DNA of 64,000 nt from Botryosphaeria dothidea (lineage: Eukaryota; Ascomycota; Dothideomycetes; Botryosphaeriales; Botryosphaeriaceae): the NCBI GenBank assembly GCA_011503125.2, contig WWBZ02000022.1, positions 1,984,001 to 2,048,000 of the forward strand, written 5' to 3'. Under the pieces are notes generated by a model. The model saw only the letters and a list, made by a program, of their open reading frames with translations, was not told where the DNA came from and ran no database searches. A program made the translations under genes and the position numbers. Of the stretch, positions 31,086-43,171 are shown piece after piece (position 1 is the stretch's first letter; the number at the start of each line of letters is the position of its first letter).

Positions 31086-33620
31086 ATGGCTTCGCCTTCA
31101 AATGCCCCCTTCCCGCCCGACCTGAATCCGCGTCCCAAGAAGAAGCGGCGACCCGCCCTGAGCTGCGTCACGTGTCGCGACCGGAAGCTAAAGTGCGACA
31201 AAGAACGCCCGCGCTGTGGACGCTGTGTGCAGACCGGCCCGGAGCAGCCATGCATCTATGTCGAAAACCCGGGGCGAGCTCCGCCGGCAGGTTATGCTCA
31301 GCGAGAAGCGCAGCACCATGATTATATCCATTCCGCTGCTGCTCGGTCTGTTCGGCAAATCGATCAAAATCCGCAGACAACCCGAAGCCCTCTTGACGCC
31401 ACTGCCACCTCCAACGACGGCACCCAACACGCCGAGGCCCCGGATCTGGAGTCGCGCTTGGCGAGGCTCGAGAAAATCCTCGTCCAGGCCGTCAACCAGA
31501 GCGCCTTGGACAAAGATGCCGTCGAGTACGCCATCGCCTCCCCCCTTGACACCTCCACCCAAAACGGAAGCCCGCAAGATGTCCCGCCCGTCGTCCCGAA
31601 GCTCCCTCCCATGCTGCGCTTCGATGAAGATTTCATGAACTATCCTGGCAGCTACCGCGGATACGGACTAACCCATCCAGCAATGCTTGTGTGCAAGGTA
31701 GTCCGCCCGTTCAGCTCCTCCGTTCCCCGCTGACCCTGCCAGTTGACCGAAATGCCTGCCTTCATGACCCGCATCAGATCAGAAAACACCATGAAGGCCA
31801 TACAGCTAAAGCAGCGTATCGAGGCTTGGAGAGCTGCAAACATGGACTCGCGCGACCTCTGGAACGATGGCAGTGGCTTCACATCTGTCATTGCCAGTCT
31901 ACCTCCGAAAGAGATCCTCGATCGTCTCGTCTATACTTACTTTGACTCCTTTGAGCTTGAGTATCCCATTCTGGACGAAAGAAAGTTCATCCACGCCTAC
32001 GAAGCTGCCTGGGAAGGTCCGCGGTTCGCTCCGTCTCCGCATTTGCTCATGACCTTGCTTCTCATAGTTGCCACAACAGTGAACATCTTTGCCAGTCAGC
32101 TCGCGGAGCCTTCCCCGACCATTGAGACTGGTAGAGCCAGTCTGCGTCGCTACATTCACCTAAGCGAGCGGTGGCTGGTCTCACGAGGCACTCAGAGCCC
32201 AGAACTAGACACTGTGCGACTGTATTGCCTGTTGGTACTCGCAAAGAGGTACAATGGCTTTGCGCGCGATCAAATCTGGACTACTGCAGGGTCCATGGTT
32301 CGCGTTTCCATGCTTGCTGGCCTCCATGCTCTAGCCTGGCGCCCTGGGCTAGAACATGAAGCATGCAGAAATCTCTGGATCACTGTGCTGGAACTTGATC
32401 TTCTTACAGCCGTCGACAGCGGCATGGTCCCGTCCGTTCCTATTTCCGAATTTACTCGCATGGCCCAAGCTGCGCAACAACGCGTCTCGAGAGCCAACGG
32501 AAACGAATCCAGTGTCCCGGGTTATGTACAAATGGCTCTTTCACTGGGCCTAAGGGCGGAGATATGCTGCATGCTGAACTCGAATATTCCCGAACCTACC
32601 GGGCAGCGGACAACGGAGCAAGAGAGGAAGCTAAAGCAACATATGTCATCTACTTTGTCTCAGTCATCACGAGATCCTGCTGATACTCCAGGAGCTTCCA
32701 ACCGGCAAGCGTTCTGGGTAGAACTTTCACGGGCCAAATTTCAGAAGTACCTCCTCATGATATATTTACCCTATACTCTAGAAGGACCTCTGCAACAAAA
32801 ATATCCGCACTACAAAAAAGCTTGCTCCGAGATTGCCATCAACATCTTAAGCGACCATCAGGCACTCATGGAAAAGAGCGATTTTTCCATCTGCTTGAGG
32901 ATTGATGATGTCTTCCAGGCTGGACTTGTGGTGTGCAACGAGATCTATCAGCCCATCAAACCAGGTAAATCCCATCTATATGCGCAACGCTCCAAACGCT
33001 GATCCAATTCAGGCGTCCCTGCTATGAACCAGCTCACCGGCTACGTCTCACTCATCAAACCATTGCTCAGATCCGCTCTCAACGTCCTCACACAGCGGCT
33101 TTTGTACGTGGGCCACTGGCATGGCGAGTACTTTCTCCTTTGTCTGGCTATGGGCCTGGTTAAAACGAAAACTTGGCCACATAAGGTGGCTGAGTATTCC
33201 AGACAGGTCTTGGATCTTTTGGAGGAATCTTGCATGTTCATCACAACCCCGAAAACGCCATCCACTCATTCTCCAGCTGTAAGTCAGGCAAGGCACGATT
33301 TGGCTGCTTCTAATGATCGATGTCAAGCTGATCTTCCCAGACACAGACGACGAGCTGGCAGTCTCTTGCCATTCCGAGTCATGCAACACCCCATGTGAAC
33401 GAAACAGAGTCAGCACCACTTGAAGTTGCTTCCGACAAAGACCTATTTGTAAGTCCTCCGACACGTTCATCAGCGCACTTCTGTCCGATTCTGATACACA
33501 AGACAGGCTGGACTGGATACAGTGTCCGATAGCTTCCAAGATATCATTGAATTCCTTGGATTGTCGTATCCATTAGACTCCCTGGATGCAACTCCAAACA
33601 TCAACTTGGGACTATATTGA
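31086..33620 (+). CDS. Zn2Cys6 transcription factor with fungal-specific regulatory domain
   Basis: Five exons (31086-31697, 31743-32964, 33013-33278, 33341-33448, 33507-33620) with introns of 45-62 nt encode 773 residues. The binuclear zinc cluster at 27-56 is complete: C-VT-C-RDRKLK-C...C-GR-C...C, preceded by a basic run (KKKRRPAL). A coiled segment (LESRLARLEKILVQAV) follows for dimerisation, and the fungal_trans domain begins near YFDSFELEYPILDERKF and runs through the middle of the protein. It acts in the nucleus on CGG-type sites. It is divergent from the AIF-like oxidoreductase gene and lies 1 kb before the P450 gene on the same strand, so either could be a target. The last two exons are short, but their splice phases match and they end at a clean stop. 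Confidence 0.9.
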
Positions 33621-34669
33621 GACTATTCCACTTATGAAAGGACATGGAAAGGAGCATTTCCGGCCACTCTCGAACTATATCATATCCGCTTTCAGAGGCT
33701 AAGGCGCTTATAGATGGGGTTGAAAGATATGTTTGATGTAGGGTAGGATTTATATTTCTAAGAATACCTGAAGGCTGAATGGTACTTAAGGACCTTTGGA
33801 TGTCGGAACGAACCACGATCGAATCATATTCGTTCGGCCGAAACCGGACCAATAACCGTGCAGTGAACTAATGCCCGATTTTCCGTACGACAGCTGTCAA
33901 GCATTGACCGAGTTCCCCATGGCGCCCGCGGCGCCCGCAAAAAGAAACCCCGCAATAATCCCTGAGAAGCTCCCGATGTGGGGCAGGGCTTACGTAGATC
34001 CATGTTTCCCTACCAGTCAACTTTGACTCGGCCGCCTTTGGTAATATCTTCAGGCGAATCAAGAAATCCAAAGTCTGTTGTTATTTTAGATCCTCTACTC
34101 TACAGAAAAGCTCAGTCTTCGCGGAATTCAATCTATCCGGGAGAAATGTTATGCATGCAAAGTAACACTCTGGAAAGCGCACAGGCTCAAGGACCGGCCC
34201 GCGACACAGTCTTTGTGCACAAGAGCCTGCAAGTAGTAAAGGAGGTTCTAATGACATAGGAGGCACGAGCCACTAAGCCCTACGTGCTCGGAGTCAAGCC
34301 CGTCACGTCTGGGGCGAGTATTCTCCCTCGGCTTTTCCGGAGAATTCGGACACTCAACACCTTGTCGTGCGAGACGACGGACATCTCTACGATTGGACAA
34401 CGCAGGAGATCGTAGCTGTAACTTCCTAGAGCGTGACTTTTGCCTGGATCGCTATCCCTTAATCGGTCATCCATGATGGAATTGGAGGCCCACACGTCCT
34501 GAGACTTGCAGTCAAGCCCTCGGGGTTTCTGGGCACGCTCGGTGGTGTGGACCACTTTTCCGTGCTGGAGCTTTTGGAGAAAATACCTGGGTATATATAA
34601 AACCTTCTGCACGACCCTAGGGTGTCCGATGTTGGTAACTCATTACTTTTTCATTTAACTTTACTCGAC
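33621..34669. other. Intergenic region with P450 promoter
   Basis: No supported gene in 1 kb. Close to the P450 start a strong TATA-like TATATATAAAA occurs at 34592-34602, 68 nt before the ATG. Confidence 0.5.
34592..34602 (+). promoter_or_regulatory. TATA box of the P450 gene
   Basis: TATATATAAAA on the plus strand, 68-78 nt upstream of the P450 ATG at 34670. Confidence 0.6.
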
Positions 34670-36412
34670 ATGGCTCGAATTTCAAGCTTAGAAGCTGCGG
34701 ACCACCTGCAGCGAATTGCGCTCTATGTTGCAATTGTTCCCGTCGGTTACCTCATCATTAAGCTTTTCCAAAGGATTCATGCCTCCCTATTTGGCCCACT
34801 ACGGAATGTTCCGGGCCCGTGGCTTGCCCGCTACACGAAGCTGTGGGAACTCTCCGCGGTGTGGCGTGGGGACATCGAGAAGCAGAACATAGAGCTCCAC
34901 AAGCGCCACGGTAATTCCGCCATTATTAGTCACCTCTGCTCGTACTGATCATTGGCTGGCAACAGGTAAAATCGTCCGCCTCGCTCCGAACAAGTACAGC
35001 ATCGACGATCCCGACGCCGTTCGCATCATTTACGGCCATGGTACCAAGTTCATCAAGAACGAGTTCTACACCTGCTTCCGAGCCCCGGAGATGACCAACC
35101 TTTTTGCCGAACGGGATGTGAAGGACCACTCTTTGCAGCGGCGCCGAATCGCGTCTCTGTACTCGATGACGAACCTGCTGTCGTACGAGAGCTTCATCGA
35201 CAAATGCACCGCCGTGCTGCAGGACAAATTCCTCGATCTCTCTCATCAGAGCCAGAAGGTCGAGATGGTCGAGATGCTGCAATTCTACGCATTCGACGTT
35301 ATTGGTGCCATCACCGTAAGGCTTTCTCCTTCCGTCAAGCACCGCATCCACACGCCTCACCCCAATCTTGCCATGTCATGAGGATAATCAAAAGAACAAA
35401 CCGCTGACATATGCTCCCTACCCCTCTAAAGACCGGCAACCCCTTCGGCCTCGTCTCCGCCGGCAAAGACTTCGACTCCATCATCAGCTCCATCCACGGC
35501 ACGCTCGTCTACGGCGGCCTCGTCGGCCTGCTCCCCGAACTGCACCCCTGGATCGTGCGCATCGGCCGCCTCGTCGGCCAGCAGAACCCGACGCAGCCCG
35601 TGCAGAGCTACGTCAAGCACCAGATCGACCTGCGCCGCCAGGGCGTCACGCCCGACGACAAGAACGACTTCCTGACCAAGCTGCTGAAGATGGAGGAGGC
35701 AGGGACCAACTCGTGGTTCGACACGTTCAACTCGTGCAGCTCCAACATCGCCGCGGGCAGCGACACCACCGCCATTACCCTGTCGGGCTGCATGTACTAC
35801 CTGCTGCGCACCCCGGCCGCCTTCGAGAAGCTGCGCGCCGAGGTCGACGGGAAAGCCGCGGCGGGCGAGATCACCGACCCGATCACGTACAGCCAGGCGC
35901 AGGACATGCCGTACCTGCAGGCCGTGATCAAGGAGACGCTGCGCTGCCACGCGGCCGTCGCGTACCCGATGCTGCGCATCGTGCCGGCCGGCGGCGCGGT
36001 GATTGCGGGGACCTTCTTCCCGCAGGGCACGGAGGTCGGCGTGAATGCGTGGGTGGCGCACTACAACGAGGATGTGTGGGGCAAGGACGCTGCGCAGTTC
36101 CGGCCGGAGCGGTGGATCGCGGCGAGCGAGGAGCAGCTGAAGAAGATGGATGGGTACTACCTGCCGGTGAGCGAAGAACGTCTCCTCAAACTCCAGCCAC
36201 GATTCTAACTTCTCGTTGCACAGTTCGGACACGGCTCGAGGACTTGCATCGGAAAGCACATCAGCCTGCTCGAGATCACCAAAGTCATCCCCCAGCTCAT
36301 CAGGAAGTTTGACTTTGAGTTCTCCGACTGCTCCAAGGATGGATGGAAGACGCAGACGAGGTGGTTCTGCAAGCAGAACTACCACTGCTACGTCAAGCCG
36401 AGGGAGCTGTAG
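34670..36412 (+). CDS. Cytochrome P450, pisatin-demethylase-like group
   Basis: Four exons (34670-34910, 34966-35315, 35432-36166, 36224-36412) encode 504 residues. An N-terminal membrane helix (LYVAIVPVGYLIIKLF) is followed by the Pro-rich hinge GPLRNVPGPWLARYTKLWE. The I-helix has AAGSDTT at 304-310, the K-helix ExxR is ETLR at 365-368, then FRPERW, and the haem loop is FGHGSRTCIGK with Cys450 as ligand. All diagnostic P450 parts are present and the length is normal. The arrangement (NEFYTCFRAPE..., DVIGAIT, GKDFD) resembles the pisatin demethylase/CYP57-like fungal group, which hydroxylates or demethylates aromatic compounds; the substrate here is unknown. It works on the ER membrane with NADPH-P450 reductase. 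A Zn2Cys6 gene lies upstream on the same strand; no polyketide or peptide synthase is in the window. Confidence 0.94.
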
Positions 36413-36752
36413 AGCTGGGACTGTCAGATTCCTTTCTCATTCGCATCAGAAGCGAGCATTTGCATGGGTGGCATTCCGCTCCGCATTTCCTGTTTGCGGT
36501 TTCATTTACCGTCGCTTAGAAATTGTACAAATGTTGGCTTGCATTGGACATAACGTTATGGACCGCAATATTGAGGAGCATCGATTGCTAGCACAGGGTA
36601 GCCAATCAGAACCTTCGCACATCGCAGACACCCAGCAAACATTGAGTCAAACAATCCTTGATGATGCAGACAGTGATTGGGCACATAAAAAATCATTTGC
36701 GTTTATTAAATTATGATCTGCACATTATTTACACACATCCATAGGTTTCCCC
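36413..36752. other. Convergent 3' region
   Basis: Downstream sequence of the P450 gene and, on the other strand, of the Alt a 1-like gene. No gene seen; AT-rich near 36690-36730. Confidence 0.5.
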
Positions 36753-37183
36753 TCAAGAGCTCAGGTTGACGGTGATGTCACCGACCTGGGTGCAGACGAA
36801 GTCGTTCTGGCCGTTGCCGCCAGCGTGGCAGTAGGGCTGAACGGTAGTGGTGCCAGTGATGCCAACACTAGTGGTCACATTAGCCTACGACCTCGCGTTT
36901 CCAGGATGTTCTTGACTTACGCAGTGCCGGTCTGCTTGTACAGAGTCAGGTCGTACTTGCTGTTGGAGCCCTGGAGGCGGAAGCGGTAGGCGCTCTCGCC
37001 GCAGACGACGGCCTCGTTGTTGGTGAAGACGGCGGCGTCGATCGACGAGCACTCGACGCCCGCGACCTTGAAGGAGGCGGACTGGATGCCGTTGTTGTCG
37101 CGGATGGACAGGTCGGTGACGGTGGCGGTCTCGGCGGCGAGGGCGGCGGCGCCGAAGAGAGCGGTGATGGCGAAGAAGCGCAT
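36753..37183 (-). CDS. Alt a 1-like (AA1-like) small secreted cysteine-rich protein
   Basis: Two exons (37183-36921 and 36867-36753, 53 nt intron) encode 125 residues. A signal peptide (MRFFAITALFGAAALA) is followed by the family pattern TVTDLSIRD...GIQSASFKVAGVEC...VCGESAYRFRL...YDLTLYKQTG. Exactly four Cys remain in the mature part, at 45, 61, 101 and 113; the 16- and 12-residue gaps closely match the two disulfides of Alternaria Alt a 1. Members of this Dothideomycete-rich family are abundant in culture fluid, fold as beta-barrels, and include allergens and proteins that provoke plant defence; a biochemical role is not settled. The mature protein is shorter than Alt a 1 (157 residues precursor). 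A TATA box lies 86 nt before the ATG, which fits strong expression. Confidence 0.87.
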
Positions 37184-37268
37184 TTTGAAGGATGGGTTGG
37201 TTTGGAAGGTTGTTGGAGAGATGAGGATGTTGCTGTGATGATGGACTGGACTGTCGTCTTGTGCTGGG

Positions 37269-37276
37269 CTTATATA
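37269..37276 (-). promoter_or_regulatory. TATA box of the Alt a 1-like gene
   Basis: TATATAAG reads on the minus strand 86 nt upstream of the ATG at 37183. Confidence 0.55.
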
Positions 37277-38688
37277 CTAACGTCCGGAGACCCGTTCCGA
37301 GCTCGATGCTTCCAGATCATAGTCAATGCTCATGCCAAAGGAAAACCATACGGGATACGCCTCGACGTTCGATCAGGAGGCTGGGATGTAGTATGAGATG
37401 ATCTTCGGTCGTTGCGTCACACGGTCCTCAGTGAACACGAGGCGTCGGAAAAGCTTCGCCATGACTTTCGTCTGAAATAACACCAGATGCAGTGCAGAAG
37501 AACGATAGAGCCAACGATTCGGATTTGGCTGGCATTGAAAGAACCGATCGTCATTGAGATTGAAACAAGTAATATCTGTAGAGATGCTGGTGTTGATGCG
37601 TTTCTGTTCCTGATCACCACCAGTTTCCGTGAGTCAAGATTGTGGGGCGACCATTTAAGTGTGGAGGGACTCATTGTGTATTGTCCAGCCCGTCCCCGAA
37701 CTTACTGTGTTCTGGAATGTCATACCATCTCTGTGATCGACAAAATACATGGTTCTTGGCGAGATGTAGGCTCGAAATACCGGGGTATTGTTCCAGGTAA
37801 GCCGCCGGTCGTGACAAATACCATCCAGGCGTAGCTGTTTTCAATATTCACGTCACAATGTTCTCATGCTGGTGCAATTGATCAAGCCATCGCAAACAGC
37901 GCTTTTTCGCAGTGCGAGCCGCGCTTCCGTCAAGCCCTACGTTCACAGATGGAAGCGCTTGGATGTTTGTTGACCGCAAGGTCTTTGTTCCGGCCACGTA
38001 ACAGGGCTCCCGGGCCACCACCGTCAAATTCTCCACCACAGAGCAACGCGAAGTCTACCAATGGGATTCCAGCTCGATGAACACCGCCTTTAAGGATGCC
38101 GAAGCGGCAATACAGCCGCCGCCAAGAACCCGCATGGGTAAGGTTTCATACACTAGGACGACTTTGCCCCTGACCTTCGTGGCAGTGTCGAGGCATTGAT
38201 TTCCTCCAACTATTTTGTTGAGCGGTCTGAGAGCCGACTAAGCCACCTAGACTCTACGTTTGTGGGTATAGAAAATACAAAAGAGGAAGAAGAAAAAAAA
38301 AATGTACAACAGGAACCTGATTGGAGACAAAATACGCTGCAAGCTGAAAATTTCGAACAGATGTATATTATGTGTAGTAGGAGAGTCTCGATTAACGAGT
38401 GGCTATCGGCAAAGCGGCGGCTGGCGTACTCGTACTGACTGCGGGGAATGGTGGACTGAATGAGCTGGACTCCGGACGAATTAGGCAGAAGAACCCTGTC
38501 ATAGGCATTGAAGCCTGTGAAGATCCGTAAGGCTGAAAAACAGTTGCAGCTCGCAAGCGTTGACTTCTCTTCGGCGTGACCGAGCATGTTAACCCGTGCG
38601 TTCAGGGGCTCTCTGCTGGCAAGACACGGCGCAGCGGTAAGGCATATCTATCCGTCCCAACAACGCACGTGCAACAAACCGGAAAAAC

Positions 38689-38715
38689 GTCCACGCGTCC
38701 ACGAGTCCACGCGTC
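38689..38715 (+). repeat. 8-nt tandem repeat, about 3.4 copies
   Basis: GTCCACGC, GTCCACGA, GTCCACGC and a partial unit follow one another just beyond the stop codon of the Zn2Cys6 gene, including two ACGCGT cores. Probably simple repeat expansion. Confidence 0.75.
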
Positions 38716-38723
38716 AAAACAAC

Positions 38724-41011
38724 TCAGAATCCGAGTCCGGGATGGCTCATGATCCCGTTTTGGAAATGCAGCATGGATCGGCTCAGGAAGTCTTCGTCAG
38801 CTTCAGGTGGGTAGTACTCTCTGTGAGTTCCTTCTTGCATGTTTAGCAAGATCCGCTCGCATCCGTCCATGACTGATATTAGTTTGTTGATATCGGCATT
38901 GAGTTGGTCGTCCTCATCTCCCGACACTGCATTTTGCGCAAATTGTTGGGCCGAGCGCATTCGTTCTAGGTCGGCTCTGAAGAAAGGACCCTGCGGATTT
39001 TGGAGGACGTGCGCGAAGAGGATGTTGTACGAAGATGCCGCGTAGTATAGAACAAAGCTTTCCCATGTCAGCACGCGAGTCAAGGTTGACGAGGTGGAAG
39101 GACTTACATATGAAAGCCGCCGTAGCCCCGAGGAACTTCCCGGAGAAGCTGGATGGATTGTCTCGCAGCTTGCACGCATGACTCCGCTGACCTACTCATC
39201 TGAGGGCTTAAAGCTGCTGTGCTTGACTGCACGGAAGATGGTGATTTGTTTTCCACTCTGTGATAAGCCCACAGTCTCCTGTGCAGGACCATGACACAAT
39301 GATAATACGCGAAGCGCATTGACATGGTGAACATGAGCATGCGGTCAGGGAGATGGCCGAAGCTATGATCTGGATGCAAAGCATATGGCAGGCTGGACTT
39401 CCACTGGTCGAGCTCCTTTTCCAGTTCAGCGACGGTTTGTAGCACCTCCTCTTCCGTTTTCTTCCACGATGATGCTGAGTAAAGTCGTTTGTATATCTTG
39501 CTCTTCACTAAAGCAAGTGCGCATGTGCCGCGGAATACTATGAATTCCGCACCTCTAGGAACGAGCCCGGAATTATATGTCGCACAGCCCATTGGATGAC
39601 TTGGCACTTCGCTGGGCAGATCAACTTCTGCGTCCTCGTCGAGTTGCATGGAAGGCCTGCCTGAACGAAGGCTGAACCTGAAACCATTTAGTAAGCTTCA
39701 AATATGAAAAGCAGCGGGGGAATTACTCTTTATCAAAAGCATATGCAATCCAAAATATGCGCCTGCGCTGCTCCATCTCAACCAGACTGATGCTCTGATC
39801 CTGCTTGGCTTTATGAAGGCCGATGCTATGCAGGATACGGAATGCAGCATCTACAAATGCAGTAGAATGCCTATAATTGGCTTCTGCAGTGAAGTATTTT
39901 GCCTGTAACACATCAGCAAAGTGATCAGCATTCGAATAAAGCTTCTTACCATGGTAATGAGAGCCTGGGCGCTGAAGATATCAACGTTGACCATGGAAAG
40001 ATCAGGATATACAGAAAGAGCATTTTTGATGTACGCTGAAGCTTTGATTTCGTTCTCGTTTGTTACAAAGAGATGTTTCCTCGGCTTGCTAGAGCGCATT
40101 CTGTAGGAGCTTGCCAACATAGCGTTAAGGCACGCCCACCAGCCAGAACCGCCATCGAAGTCCCCGGAGTAATGAAGTTCAAGGAAACGCATGAATGTTG
40201 GTCGATGGTACAAGGGCACCATTGAGTTTGAGTTCACGAAGAACTCTTCGACCAAGGTGTATACTTCGCCGCGCGGAGGGAGCGGAGTGAAGGCTTGAGT
40301 GCTGAAGATGTCTCTCTGCATGTTGTCGAGAGAGCTTATCTTAAGCATGCGCTCCATGAGAGTATGGGACACTTCGTGCTCGAAGACTGGGTTTGATATC
40401 CCAGAGCGCTCCCAATGATCTCTCAAACAAATCAGCGTCTCCAGGCGGGTTGCCAATTACAGCGGCATTCACTTACCTATAAGCGCTTTTTGGCTCTCCG
40501 GTGCTTCATTTTGCACCTGTTTACTTTGATCGCCTCCCGGAGATGTCTCGGTGAGCCATTGTCGAACATTGGTGTTGACGCGGCCGCTTCCATTGTCGGA
40601 TTCGCCGGGCAGCATGCCGGCCGACCGTAGGAGAGATTCCATGCGGAGTACGCGCGCTTCCAGAGCCTGCGCATACCTCTCTCTAAGGGAACAGAAACAG
40701 TCAGTTCTATTGCCGATGGATTGTGCTCACGTGAAACGCACTGCCGTTGTGAACTGCTCTCATGCGTGTAAGAGCAGGCCTTCTTGTGCCGACCACATCG
40801 GTTGCAAGTGGGAGTGGCCCCATTGCACTTGAGTTTCATTCTCCTACACCTGTCGCATGCCTTGGTGCCAACGTATGCATCAGTATGGCGCGATGTGATC
40901 GGAACGGACGTCTGAAATCACCTTCTCGACCCTTGGCCTCTTTCCGTTACCCGTTGGGCCGGCCGGTAGAGCCTGATTGGGAGTGAGAGAGTTTCCGCTT
41001 TGGGGAGTCAT
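38724..41011 (-). CDS. Zn2Cys6 transcription factor, seven exons
   Basis: Exons 41011-40922, 40860-40731, 40680-40477, 40419-39950, 39902-39727, 39677-39108 and 39057-38724, with introns of 47-61 nt, encode 657 residues. The first junction produces RPRVEK-ACDRCRRMKLKC, the classic entry into a binuclear cluster; its six Cys are at 32, 35, 42, 49, 52 and 59. A linker and coiled segment (RYAQALEARVLRMESLL) follow, then a fungal_trans domain with VEEFFVNSNSMVPLYHRPTF and the conserved RRRIFWIAYAFDKEFSLRSGRPS block. Two acceptors (before exons 3 and 4) use the second AG of an AGAG pair, chosen because only those keep the frame; they are the least certain points. It is a nuclear DNA-binding regulator with unknown targets. 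The next gene upstream on this strand is another Zn2Cys6 factor. Confidence 0.86.
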
Positions 41012-41577
41012 ATCATTGATGAATGAAGATTCATGCGAGTACAAGAGTGCTCGAACGATCCATCTGCATGCAGATAGAGACGATACCCCCTCAGCCGAGG
41101 GGTACCGGCACGGTTACGTGGCTCTGTCGGATAGATTTACTGGGCGTTTCGTATTCGGATGTAGTACGAGCTCAATCGTGAAGACGCAAAAGTCGGTCGC
41201 GGAAACCCTAAGTGGTAGAAGGGGTGAACGTACATGAACATTCGCTCGCAGTACAGACAGTATGCACCGGCCGAGTTCAGGCACGAGGCCTGTCATGTTC
41301 GATAACGCATGCTGACTAAGCCGGCATCACGCTGTAATCACAACGGACGCTTTACCCGAACGACACATGCTGCGCTATTCCTAAACAGGCAAAAATGTCG
41401 CGAGATGGCCCGCGGACCCGCACCGGGCAATCCGTGCCGACTCCGCAGCTCTACGTAGTATTCTGCAGCGCCTCAATGAGAGTTACGAGCTGTTGCGTTG
41501 CAGAACGGCAGTGTTGTCGCGAACCAAAGAAACATCAAATGACGGTCCGGTAACGCCTTGAGGCTTGAATGGCACTT
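41012..41577. other. Intergenic region between two Zn2Cys6 genes
   Basis: 566 nt holding the promoter of the seven-exon regulator and the 3' end of the next. No TATA box or other feature recognised. Confidence 0.5.
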
Positions 41578-43171
41578 CTAATTTCCTGCGCTCGTTGCTC
41601 CTGTCCACGCCGTTTGAAGGTCCTGCTCGAACGCAGCCGCAACATCGAAGCCTTTGTTCTTGATGACAGAGAGGAAGTCCAGCACGCGTTTCCGCTCTTC
41701 CACCGCCTTCATCTCCAACCCAACCAAATGTGTGATGGGCATATACAGGATGGCCTCCAACTCGACCCTGCTCAGACGCCCTTCTGCATAGTCCAACGCC
41801 GCAATAGCTTGTTTCCGAATCATCTCGTCGTCCATGACTGGCAGCTCGCAGTTGAGCGCCGACCACGCCGGGTGGAGGAACAATCGAGAGAGGCCGGTCA
41901 GACCCCAGTGATAGTAGGGAATGGTGGATAATACACCTGGCTCCAGTTCCTCTGGGTCTTGGTCGGCGAATGATAGGATAGATGTGATGATCTCCCGCTG
42001 GAGCCTTGACGCCTGGCATATGATCTCGATGCCAATGGTTGCATGTTTGGAAGACACACATTCGTTTGTTCTCGCGACAGCTTGAAGGGCGCCGTCTTCT
42101 GAAATGGATGGAAACCCATGATGCTCGGCCTCCACTGCCCATGATAATGCGCTACATGTTGTCAATGACGTGGTGCTGCTTGAGGAGGGGAAGGGGGGGG
42201 GGGGGGGGGGGTGCACTCACCGGAATTGTAGCATGGCCCATTTTTCCAAGATGTCTAGCAAGGAGTCTAGACGCCTCGTTGGAAAGGCGAGGACGTCTTG
42301 AGTAGCGGGATCAGGCTCAAGTAGTGGAGTGAAGGGAGATCGCGCCATCTGGAATGCCATGTCCTCGCACATTAGAATGGCGCCTAAAGCGTCACTCATG
42401 CGCAAAAATCTGACCAGGGCCGATTCGAATTCGCCCTGCGCCTCGCGTGGCCTGCCGTTCTGGCGCATGTATTCGCTAATCTCCCGGACGAGGGCGCGCC
42501 ATGCCTTCCCCGATTTGTCGGAGAGAAGCTGTTTCGAATTAGTGATCAGGAATAACACCGGGAACGACGGGGTTTACCTCGACGAATCCTGACAGGAGAG
42601 CACAAAGTAAAACTGTATTAAATTGAGTGCTACGGGATCCTCTCATTTGTTCCTCAAGCGTTTTCCTGAGGGAGAGCCATGAGGCGTGCAGCTCGCGCTT
42701 CTCGGCGGCGCTCAGACGGAGGAGATTGGAGTTTCGACTTGCGTACATGCCGCCAACCACTGAGACGGTCTTGCTGACGAGTTCATTGTCATGCGAGAGG
42801 CCGCCTATTGAGTCGAAGGAAAATACAGAGATGAGAGGAGAGGCGGACAGGCCGATGGCCTGGAAGAAGACGCTTGTGTAGCGCCAAGAATCCTGGACCA
42901 AGGTTTGCTGGATGGTGCCAGCGGTCCGGCGGGCTGATTTCTTGTTGCCGTATTCTATAATTGTGATGGCATTGGTGGATGGTGGTGGAGAGACGCAGTT
43001 CACGCCGCGGGTACTGCAGTATGAGCAGGGTCGTCGGCCGTCACACTGAGGTTGTTAATTCATGCGGGCGGTAGGGCTGCAGGGATTCTGGAGGCGGACC
43101 TTGACGTGATCTTTTTGGCAGCGGAGGCAGCGGTGGCCGGAGCGGCGTCTGTCGCGGGACCCGCAGGGCAT
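41578..43171 (-). CDS. Short Zn2Cys6 transcription factor
   Basis: Four exons (43171-43100, 43045-42578, 42528-42221, 42151-41578; introns 49-69 nt) encode 473 residues. The zinc cluster spans residues 15-41: C-LR-C-QKDHVK-C-DGRRP-C-SY-C-STRGVN-C. An intron lies between residues 24 and 25, inside the cluster, and the cluster is complete only after its removal. The segment after the second Cys (QKDHVK) is less basic than usual, so DNA affinity may be weak. The rest resembles the short regulators with a C-terminal fungal-specific domain (DUF3468-like) rather than the long fungal_trans type, with helical blocks such as YYHWGLTGLSRLFLHPAW. The third intron contains a C19 run starting 10 nt after its donor. 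It lies 2 kb beyond the stop of the halogenase-like gene, on the same strand. Confidence 0.83.
42193..42211 (-). repeat. C19 homopolymer next to a splice donor
   Basis: Nineteen G on the plus strand (C on the coding strand) start 10 nt after the GTGAGT donor of intron 3 of the short Zn2Cys6 gene. Runs of this length vary readily, so intron length here probably differs among strains. Confidence 0.85.

Larger units (their letters stand above)
37184..38723. other. Intergenic region without a supported gene
   Basis: Upstream of the Alt a 1-like gene and downstream of a Zn2Cys6 gene. A 115-codon plus-strand frame (37487-37834) has no motif and no splice context. A short tandem repeat lies at its end. 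Confidence 0.5.

Noticed and set aside
38689..38715. ACGCGT cores resembling MluI cell-cycle boxes
   Set aside because: They arise from an 8-nt tandem repeat beyond a stop codon and not in a promoter position.
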